Virus record (IMG/VR): IMGVR_UViG_3300043540_000481
Coordinates: 1-43,338 of that record
From: a virus
Length of the DNA stretch: 43,338 bases
Reading direction: 5' to 3' (one strand)
Below, in pieces: positions 1-6,302 of this stretch. Position 1 is the stretch's first letter. Each line of letters opens with the position of its first letter. Made by a program: the position numbers and the translations under genes. The notes beneath the pieces were generated by a model. That model saw only the letters and a list, made by a program, of their open reading frames with translations. It did no database searches and was not told the origin of the DNA.

Positions 1-1157
1 CCTGCCCCGCCGCCATCTAGCGGAAGAGTCGCCAGGGCAATGTTATTCGTTACTTGATATGTGCCGGTCGAAGCTGACGTGATTGAAGGGTTGTGAATAT
101 AAATTTCACCGCCGCCACCGCCATATAGCTGGTCTTGGAAATCACTATAGAAGGTATTGTTGAAAACATAGATACTCGCCGTCTCGTTCGCATAGGAAGC
201 GTCCTGCGGGAAAGCCTCGAACCCGGCACCGCCGTTCATCCAGACAAGGTTCTGTTCGGCAACGGCCTGATACTTATACCCTACGCCATCGGTCAGGCCC
301 CAACTATCGAAGATGATGCCCTCTCCATCCGAATGCGGGTAACTGCCCCCCGCAACCGTACACTGGTTGGCCCCCGCGCCATTCGAATTTTTATAGACGA
401 AATTACCACCAACAAAGATGTGCGTGCCACTACTCGTATCCGGTCCATTGCTCGGTATTATTGAGATGGCGCTACCGCAAAGATAACCGGATATACTCTG
501 GGCAGCGTTGTAGGAGATCGTCCCGACCACCGCCGTTTGGTCAAAACTTCCGTAATTACCTGTCCATGAGTTCGTGTCGAATCCGGCAAGATCACACCCC
601 GACGCGATGTCGTTAATGAACGCGATGTGATGGAGAACCTGCGTACTCGCCGTGCGCGTCACTTCGGAGTTACCAACATAGCAACCGCCGTTCCCATTTT
701 GGTTCTGCGTCGCAGTAAAACCTTCAATCGCCCAGTTCGATTGGCCGACGCGGAAAGCCTCACCGGCGCCCCCGTTGACTTGGCAACTTGTCATATTTGG
801 ACCGGCACACAGGACTGTAGCGAAATAGATACCGCCAGTCCCGTCAATGCCGCCAGATGAAGACGGACAATTTGAAACCGTCCCCCACGCGTTGGTTCCA
901 AATTGCCCGCTGCTATATGTGCCCGGCGCAACAACAATCACATCTCCGCACTGGACCGAATGGTTTGGCGTTGCCCAAGCCGTCCCGGATGTGAGCCCGT
1001 TATTCGAATCGCTCCCGGTCGTGGAAATATAATAGACGTGGAGCGGCGTATAGGGCCGGTTGCTAATTGGTCCTTGTGAAAGCATAAGGGAGGCGCATTG
1101 CGGCGCCCCCAAACCCGCAAGGAAGAAAAGAATACTTGCGAAGAGCGATCTCAGCAT
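1..1157 (-). CDS. Secreted-type parallel beta-helix protein, probable tailspike or depolymerase (runs off left edge)
   Basis: About 385 residues are visible and the frame is open to the window edge. The start ATG overlaps the stop of the upstream gene (TAATG), so translation is coupled. Residues 1-23 form a Sec signal peptide: Arg3, then the hydrophobic run LFASILFFLAGLGA. Residues 42-55 (VYYISTTGSDSNNG) and 71-84 (GDVIVVAPGTYSSG) are the opening typical of right-handed parallel beta-helix (pectate-lyase-like, DUF1565-type) proteins. The rest is rich in Gly, Asn, Ser, Thr and Cys, as expected for a surface beta-solenoid. Its place at the distal end of the tail-fibre block suggests a receptor-binding or polysaccharide-degrading role, but the catalytic residues cannot be assigned. 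A signal peptide on a virion protein is odd. It could instead be a protein secreted by a lysogen. Confidence 0.75.
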   Translation of the reverse strand, partial: MLRSLFASILFFLAGLGAPQCASLMLSQGPISNRPYTPLHVYYISTTGSDSNNGLTSGTAWATPNHSVQCGDVIVVAPGTYSSGQFGTNAWGTVSNCPSSSGGIDGTGGIYFATVLCAGPNMTSCQVNGGAGEAFRVGQSNWAIEGFTATQNQNGNGGCYVGNSEVTRTASTQVLHHIAFINDIASGCDLAGFDTNSWTGNYGSFDQTAVVGTISYNAAQSISGYLCGSAISIIPSNGPDTSSGTHIFVGGNFVYKNSNGAGANQCTVAGGSYPHSDGEGIIFDSWGLTDGVGYKYQAVAEQNLVWMNGGAGFEAFPQDASYANETASIYVFNNTFYSDFQDQLYGGGGGEIYIHNPSITSASTGTYQVTNNIALATLPLDGGGA

Positions 1158-1840
1158 TATAAGCCAACTCCGAGCAAAGAACGCGTATGAAGGACAGGCG
1201 CAGCAGGAGCGCCGGGGGTAAAATAGGCAGCCGTCACCGCTACATATCCCGTGCCTGTCGTTTTGACGGTGACCTGCAAAGTGGTAGTTGAGGTTGCCGT
1301 GTAGGTGATGGTATAAAGCCCCCACGTATAATTGTAAGTAACTGTATTTACCAGTGAATTATCAGTATAATCCGCCGCGCTGCTATCGTTAAGATGAGCG
1401 GAAAATATCAGGGTATCATTTTGAGACGCCGCATAGATGTAGAGCGTGCGCTGCGTTGTATCGGCTAGAGCCGTGAACGTCATGCCGTCCGAGGCAGCGC
1501 CTCCAGCGTAGGAGAGGCCTTGATCTGCAGTCCCGGCAGCAACCGGAGTTCCGTCGCTCCAGTTCTTCGAAATCTGAGGGGAAGTTCCGTTGCCGATCGT
1601 AGCGCCTCCAACGGCTGATATACTGCTAAGCCCGGTTGCGCCATTCTTGGTCTCGCCGAATGATACACCGCCTGCCGCAGTCGTTTTCCAATCTGACCCC
1701 GCAGCCGATGTAAGTGCGGTTAGATCGAAGGCGGGAACATTGTTTCCCTGACCATAATTCGTCACCGAGCCCGTGAGAGAGCCAGCGAAGGCGGGGGCCG
1801 CGATGAGCAGCCCCAAAAAGAACGCAATAATCCGCCTCAT
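1157..1840 (-). CDS. Small secreted-type beta-rich protein of the fibre block
   Basis: The protein has 227 residues. Residues 1-19 (MRRIIAFFLGLLIAAPAFA) are a textbook Sec signal peptide with an AxA cleavage site before GS. The mature part is rich in Thr, Ser, Gly and Ala and ends in a beta-rich stretch (TYTATSTTTLQVTVKTTGTG). I do not recognise a family. The start is supported by GAGG about 9 nt upstream, and it lies 9 bp after the stop of the upstream gene. It shares the signal-peptide property with both neighbours, so the three may form one cell-surface or fibre module. No catalytic motif is seen. Confidence 0.7.
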   Translation of the reverse strand: MRRIIAFFLGLLIAAPAFAGSLTGSVTNYGQGNNVPAFDLTALTSAAGSDWKTTAAGGVSFGETKNGATGLSSISAVGGATIGNGTSPQISKNWSDGTPVAAGTADQGLSYAGGAASDGMTFTALADTTQRTLYIYAASQNDTLIFSAHLNDSSAADYTDNSLVNTVTYNYTWGLYTITYTATSTTTLQVTVKTTGTGYVAVTAAYFTPGAPAAPVLHTRSLLGVGL

Positions 1841-1849
1841 TGCCGCACC

Positions 1850-3496
1850 TCAGAACTGGGTGTAGGAGACGCTGCCGCTCATCTGGACGGCGGCGGAGGT
1901 CACCGCGCAGAGCGCGTTCCCAGCTGGCACGACGAACACAACGCCAACGCCCGCGCCCCTCGAAAGGCCACTCTGCGCCGTAAGATTGTAGGCGCCCGTG
2001 AGAGCGGTCGTGCCGGTGCCGCAGTTGGTGCCCGTGCCGTATTCGAGCTGGAAATTGCCCGTTCCCCCAGCGACCACATCCCAGCCAGAGACATAAATTT
2101 TCTTGCCTGACACCAGTGCGACAAGCTGTGTCGTCGTCGCGGTCGAGATATTGATCGGCGCCGAGCTATCAGGCTGGATGAGCGGGTTCCAGTTGCCGCT
2201 TCCCTCGCCGCCAACCATCAGGCCGTTCGAGCCTGAAAAAGCGCCGCCAGCCGCAAAGCCGGTGATGCCGCCGGTCCCGATATTCACCGTGCCGATTGCG
2301 TTCGACCCCGCCGGAAGCGGCGAGTTCGGCGAGAGCGCCACGGTCAGGGAAGGATCGGTTGCCGCCGCCGCCGTGGAAGCCGCTTTCACCGCCGCCGTGT
2401 TGCCGCCCTGGCTGATCGAGGCGAGCCATGGCGTCGTGTTGGCCGTGTTGCCCGGCTGGACGGTCCAGGTCCCGGATTGGGTCACGCCGCCAATCACATT
2501 GGAACCGGCGGGGAGCGCCGGAAGGGTCGTGATTGACCCGATGTTCCACGTTCCGCTCTGCGTCACGCCGCCAATCACGTTGGAACCGGCGGGAAGCGCC
2601 GCCGCGAGAACGGTCTTCAGGTTTCCGTTCACGTCGCCCTGGAAGGCGGCCATGTTGCCGGAGGTCAGTGTCGGGGCCGCCGAAAGATATTCGAGACCAG
2701 CCGCCGTGCCGGAAGCCGGGAATGCCGCGCCAAAGGAAGACGCCGTGCCGCCCGTGCCGCCGCCAGAGGCAATATTGACCTTCAGATTGCCGTTCACGTC
2801 CGTCTGGAGAGCAACCATCTGACCGCTTGTCAGCGTCGGCGCGGCGGACAGATACTCGCCGCCGATCGCCGTGCCGGTGCCTGGAAAGGCCGCGTTGAAA
2901 TTCGACGATGTGCCTCCCGTGCCGCCGCCCGCCATGACATTGACGCGAAGGTTGCCCGAAGCATCGAGGCTCAATGGGCTGCTCTGTCCCGCCGTATAGG
3001 ACGGCGCGGCCGCCGTGACGGCGCCGAACATCAGCGAGCCTTTTTGCCCGGACGTCGAGGAGCCCTGAGACAAAATCGAGGACGCGATCGCCGCCAGATT
3101 GCCCCCGGTTTCCTGAGCCGCGTTCGACGGGAGCGGCAGCGCGGCCGCGCTGACGGGCTGCGTGGCGGGGAAATTCGAAACCGTCACGGAGCCGATTGCG
3201 TTCGACCCCGCCGGAAGCGGCGAGTTCGGCGAGAGCGCCACAACCACGGATGGATCCGACGCGACCGCCGCCGTGGACGCCGCCTTGACAGTGGCGCAAT
3301 AAGCGCCGGCAACGCCATCGCAGAGGACATAATTGCTCAGAAGCCAGCTCGAAGCGTCCGTGGTCGCCTGAAAGGTTTGAGAGGCGCCGTTCCCGTCCTT
3401 GACCACCAGGGAGCCGGATCCTGCAAATGACTGATTATCCGCCAGGGCGGCCAATGCCGCTACGGCGAGCAGTAAAGACCTGAGAAGCTTTAGCAT
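1850..3496 (-). CDS. Repetitive fibre-like protein with signal peptide
   Basis: The protein has 548 residues. Residues 1-25 look like a Sec signal peptide (Lys/Arg start, LLLAVAALAALA core, cleavage after SFA). The mature chain is built from repeated modules: 'AVKAAST..ASDP' plus 'ALSPNSPLPAGSNAIG' occurs twice, 'LPAGSNVIGGVTQSGTW' twice, and the 'EYLSAAPTLTSG' module twice. Long runs of Gly, Ser, Thr and Ala and the low Lys content fit a tail-fibre shaft or adhesin. The start has AGGGG 6 nt upstream. The DNA carries an exact 51-bp repeat (2291-2341 and 3191-3241). The family is unknown to me. Fibre identity is inferred from composition and from its place after the baseplate hub gene. Confidence 0.7.
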   Translation of the reverse strand: MLKLLRSLLLAVAALAALADNQSFAGSGSLVVKDGNGASQTFQATTDASSWLLSNYVLCDGVAGAYCATVKAASTAAVASDPSVVVALSPNSPLPAGSNAIGSVTVSNFPATQPVSAAALPLPSNAAQETGGNLAAIASSILSQGSSTSGQKGSLMFGAVTAAAPSYTAGQSSPLSLDASGNLRVNVMAGGGTGGTSSNFNAAFPGTGTAIGGEYLSAAPTLTSGQMVALQTDVNGNLKVNIASGGGTGGTASSFGAAFPASGTAAGLEYLSAAPTLTSGNMAAFQGDVNGNLKTVLAAALPAGSNVIGGVTQSGTWNIGSITTLPALPAGSNVIGGVTQSGTWTVQPGNTANTTPWLASISQGGNTAAVKAASTAAAATDPSLTVALSPNSPLPAGSNAIGTVNIGTGGITGFAAGGAFSGSNGLMVGGEGSGNWNPLIQPDSSAPINISTATTTQLVALVSGKKIYVSGWDVVAGGTGNFQLEYGTGTNCGTGTTALTGAYNLTAQSGLSRGAGVGVVFVVPAGNALCAVTSAAVQMSGSVSYTQF

Positions 3497-3508
3497 TTGA
3501 TTCCCCTG

Positions 3509-4210
3509 TTACGGCGCGACCGGGCCGAGGATGTCCGCGTTTGACGGACTGCTGAAATCGAACTGGCTTCCGGAGCCAGAGCTTTCTGACACGCTCAGCC
3601 CGGACGTCGTGTTCGGGCTGTTCACCGCGCCGGTGAGCGTCTCGACGATGCTGAAGGTGATCGTGCCCGCGGTGCCGGGAGGCGACGGGCCGACCTGAAG
3701 CTGCGTGCCGGAAATCTGAAGCGCCCCGGCGGGGCTGACATTGGTAAGAGAAAGGACCGACCCGGCCGTCGTGTTCTGGATGGTCCCGATGACGGTCCCT
3801 TGCGCGGCCCCGGCGCTAAAGCTGTTTCCGCTCAGGGTGAGCGATTGCAGCACCGGGGCGCCGCCGCCGGAGGCCGCCGCCGCGGCCAGGAGCCAGACGT
3901 TCCCATTGGTGCCTGGCGCAACATTGCTGTTGCGAGCCAGCGCGAGATAGGAAGACCCGCGATAGGTCACGAACTGCATCGGATAGTAGGTGACCGTTGG
4001 GTCCCATGGACCGGCGACCTTGAAGAGCGCGGCGGATATCTGCGCCTGCTGCATATATTGCTGGGCGAGCTGCATCGAGCGGCTGGCCGCCGACGCCAGG
4101 CTCTTCACGGCGGCCAGAACCTCGTTCGCATCAGCTGCGGCGGCAAGAGCCTGCGAGGCATAGGTTTGCGCCGCCGCCGCAGCCGCCTGCGTGGTCGTGA
4201 GATCGCTCAT
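3509..4210 (-). CDS. Tail fibre-associated protein with carbohydrate-binding-like motif
   Basis: The protein has 233 residues. Residues 5-60 are Ala/Gln-rich and helical (coiled-coil-like). Residues 69-108 (WD..VTYYPMQFVTYRGSSYLAL...W) follow the pattern of CBM5/12 chitin-binding-like modules common at phage tail tips. The C-terminal half is Ser/Thr/Gly-rich and beta-like. There is no signal peptide, unlike the three genes downstream. The start (MSDLTTTQ) lies 12 bp after the gpD-like gene, so it belongs to the same transcript. The probable role is a fibre or chaperone-like adaptor, by inference. Confidence 0.65.
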   Translation of the reverse strand: MSDLTTTQAAAAAAQTYASQALAAAADANEVLAAVKSLASAASRSMQLAQQYMQQAQISAALFKVAGPWDPTVTYYPMQFVTYRGSSYLALARNSNVAPGTNGNVWLLAAAAASGGGAPVLQSLTLSGNSFSAGAAQGTVIGTIQNTTAGSVLSLTNVSPAGALQISGTQLQVGPSPPGTAGTITFSIVETLTGAVNSPNTTSGLSVSESSGSGSQFDFSSPSNADILGPVAP

Positions 4211-4222
4211 GTATGATCTTCT

Positions 4223-5290
4223 TTATGAGCCGCTGGAAGATCCGCCGCGGCTGTCGGTCCCGGCGGAGCCCGATGGCTGCTTCAGCTGCAGGTCGGTCAG
4301 ATAGCCGCCATGCCGGGTGAGGCGATGCGTGGCGGTGGAAATCCGGTAGAGCCCGTCGATGCCGGGCCGCACCCCAGCGACGACGCATTGCGCCTCGGAC
4401 TGCGCGGACGGATTTCCGTCGATCGTCACCGTGCCGCCGCCGCGGTCGCGGTCCGCCTCGTCCGAGGCGCTTCCGGCCTGGCCTTTCGCGTTCTGCTGGT
4501 TTGCCGTCTTGTAGCGATGCGTCGATGCAGGCGCCGGGGAATTGCCCGTGACCGTGCCGGGCGTCTTCGCCTGCACGGTCTCGGCCATCCATTTCGCCGC
4601 CTTCGGATCGTACCATCGGGCGATGAATTGCTGATATTCCGGGCGGCTCAGGACCGGCGACAGCGACCACGAGATGAGATTGTCACCCCATGTGGCCGCG
4701 ACCGTGGCGAGCGCCTTGCCGGACGCTGACTGGCCGCTCGACCGCGTGACAAAGACCCCTGTGTCCCCCATGACCTTGAAGGTCGCGCCCAGCTCATGCG
4801 CCATCCGCTGCCCCCAGGCGAGGAAGTGCTCGTTACCCATCGCCCAATAGGCGCGCTGGATCTGGCCCAGCGCCTGATCCACCACGACATTCGAGAGACC
4901 GGCGTCCCGCCCCCATTGCTGAGCGGCGTCCTTGAAGCTCGCCTGGTCCATGTGCTTGGACTCATGCTGCTTCAGCTTGCCGCGCACATCGGCGGATTTC
5001 GCCGTGATGGTGAGAAGATGCCCCTGCCCGCGCGCGCCCGTCGAGGTTACCTCGTCAACGGTGCCCTCGAAGACAACAAAGGAACCGGTATCGTCCCAGC
5101 CGATTGCCGCCTCAATGCTTGCGCCAACGCGCGGCAGCTCGATCCAGCCGCCGGTGTCATCGAGATCGCATTCGAGCGAATCCGCCTTGCCCCCATCGGA
5201 ATCGGTGATCGTCAGCTGGGTCAGCAGCGGCGCGAAATTGCTCGTGACATCGGCGCCATCGACGCTGATGCGGTAGACCGGGCGGCGCAT
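4223..5290 (-). CDS. D: Baseplate hub protein, P2 gpD / late control D family
   Basis: The protein has 355 residues. The opening MRRPVYRISVDGADVTSNFAPLL with following beta-barrel segments (ITDSDGGKADSLECDLDD, IGWDDTG..VFEGTVDEV) is characteristic of the gpD/gp27/VgrG-like hub family. The middle segment HMDQASFKDAAQQWGRDAGL fits the same family. In P2-like tails this trimer links the tube end to the spike. The start ATG overlaps the stop of the gpX gene, as in the P2 X-D order. The C-terminus ends in a Gly/Ser-rich tail. Confidence 0.88.
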   Translation of the reverse strand: MRRPVYRISVDGADVTSNFAPLLTQLTITDSDGGKADSLECDLDDTGGWIELPRVGASIEAAIGWDDTGSFVVFEGTVDEVTSTGARGQGHLLTITAKSADVRGKLKQHESKHMDQASFKDAAQQWGRDAGLSNVVVDQALGQIQRAYWAMGNEHFLAWGQRMAHELGATFKVMGDTGVFVTRSSGQSASGKALATVAATWGDNLISWSLSPVLSRPEYQQFIARWYDPKAAKWMAETVQAKTPGTVTGNSPAPASTHRYKTANQQNAKGQAGSASDEADRDRGGGTVTIDGNPSAQSEAQCVVAGVRPGIDGLYRISTATHRLTRHGGYLTDLQLKQPSGSAGTDSRGGSSSGS

Positions 5291-5520
5291 CAGCTATAGA
5301 GCCTCACCACGGTCTTCGGCGGCTGCGCGCCGGACGGCACGGGCGGCGTGACCGTCACCTGCGTGCCTTGCGGCGGGAAGGGCCCATAGGCCGCCAGAAA
5401 ACGGTTCTGCGCCAGCGTTGCCTCGACGAGGCCGGGAACCTCCTGCTGGAAGCGCCGGAAGAGCAGGAGATCGACCGGACAGTGATCATGCGGGATGGTA
5501 AGGGTTTCGGTCATGGGCAT
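5290..5520 (-). CDS. X: Tail protein X, LysM-like
   Basis: The protein has 76 residues starting at MPMTETL, preceded by AAAAGGG about 7 nt upstream. The pattern TLTIPHDHCPVDLLLFRRF then VPGLVEATLAQN matches the short gpX family of P2-like phages, a LysM-like domain that acts at the baseplate and hub. It lies immediately before the gpD-like gene, with overlapping stop and start, which is the order seen in P2. A 6-bp shorter start (MTETL) is also possible. Confidence 0.8.
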   Translation of the reverse strand: MPMTETLTIPHDHCPVDLLLFRRFQQEVPGLVEATLAQNRFLAAYGPFPPQGTQVTVTPPVPSGAQPPKTVVRLYS

Positions 5521-5564
5521 TGCGGGCCCTTTTGCCAAGCGTAGCCTCAAAATATATGATCGGT

Positions 5565-5690
5565 TTAGCGCCAGCCATCCCTCATCCTGCGGACAAATTC
5601 ATCAGTTTCCAGTTCATCTGTTGCGTCTGGCGCAATCCCACGCAATTCATGAAGGGACGGGAACGGCCTGTAATTCAGCCAAAAATACAC
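5565..5690 (-). CDS. Small ORF in the gpU-gpX gap, in frame with gpU
   Basis: This is a GTG-started frame of 41 residues: YFWLNYRPFPSLHELRG, then an acidic stretch and VRRMRDGW. It fills most of the 189-bp gap between gpU and gpX and has protein-like composition. It is in the same frame as gpU, separated from the gpU TGA (5709-5711) by six sense codons. It could therefore be a separate tiny gene, a readthrough extension of gpU, or the remnant of a larger gene. A competing frame starts with GTG overlapping the gpU stop and encodes only 21 residues. No strong Shine-Dalgarno is visible. I do not recognise a family. Confidence 0.35.
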   Translation of the reverse strand: MYFWLNYRPFPSLHELRGIAPDATDELETDEFVRRMRDGWR

Positions 5691-5708
5691 TAAAATCGAC
5701 GCGCTTCT

Positions 5709-6152
5709 TCACGCCGCGAGGCTGTAAAGCATCGAGAGGAGGCCCGCCGCGGAGCCGGTGATGGGCGATCTGACGAGATGGATCGTATATTCGATGACGC
5801 GGCCGACGCCAGACTCGGAGAGGACCGTGTGGCGCTCGCGGACATGCTCGACGAGCCACCAGCCGAGGTTGACGCCATCGCCGCGCACGAGGATCTGCGG
5901 CTGTCCGGAGGCGCGCATGCCGTCGAGCGTTCCAAGCTGCGCGAGGCCGCTCTGCCCGATGAGCTGCGCGTAGCGGACCGGGAACAAGGTGCCGGTCAGG
6001 ACGAAATGCTCATCCTCCTCGCCCATGAACTCGCGCGGCCGCATCGCGCCGACGATATCCTTCGGGGCGAAGGACGCGCCAGAGTCCCGCTCGGCCTCGT
6101 GCGCCTCGAAGGGGAACGTGTCGATCTGGAGCGGCCCAAGCTGGTAGAGAAT
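5709..6152 (-). CDS. U: Tail protein U (tail terminator/completion), apparent ATT start
   Basis: The protein has 147 residues and begins (M)LYQLGPLQIDTFPFEAHEAE, the usual N-terminus of P2 gpU homologues. It continues with FVLTGTLFPVRYA and the C-terminal VGRVIEYTIHLVR expected of the family. No ATG, GTG or TTG precedes this homologous region: an in-frame TAA lies two codons upstream. The codon at the expected start is ATT (6150-6152), with AGGAG placed 7 nt before it. The next ATG (6044) would remove 36 conserved residues. I therefore annotate a rare ATT start. A mutated ATG in a decaying prophage, or a sequence error, would look the same. Confidence 0.8.
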   Translation of the reverse strand: MLYQLGPLQIDTFPFEAHEAERDSGASFAPKDIVGAMRPREFMGEEDEHFVLTGTLFPVRYAQLIGQSGLAQLGTLDGMRASGQPQILVRGDGVNLGWWLVEHVRERHTVLSESGVGRVIEYTIHLVRSPITGSAAGLLSMLYSLAA

Positions 6153-6302
6153 TTTTTATCTCCTGATTGTAATGGCGCGGGCGAAGGGTTTGCCACGCCC
6201 GGCAAACCCGGATGGTGGTTGCCAGCCTCGCTGTAAAATCCCTTCGCTTTATCCCCTTCGGGCGCGGCGGCATTTTACGGGCGCTCGCCAGCCGCCCGCG
6301 CG
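6153..6302 (-). promoter_or_regulatory. Structured leader between tape measure and gpU
   Basis: This 150-nt intergenic stretch follows the tape-measure stop and contains nested inverted repeats on the transcript strand. GGGTTTGCC pairs with GGCAAACCC around a 6-nt loop. GTAAAAT pairs with ATTTTAC. An outer pair joins CGCGGGCG-type arms at 6174-6183 and 6294-6301. It ends with the AGGAG site before the ATT start of gpU. The two outer parts match a compact 35-bp element at 22098-22132, so this looks like that element carrying about 92 extra bases. No gene is seen here. A translational or transcript-stability role is inferred. Confidence 0.5.
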
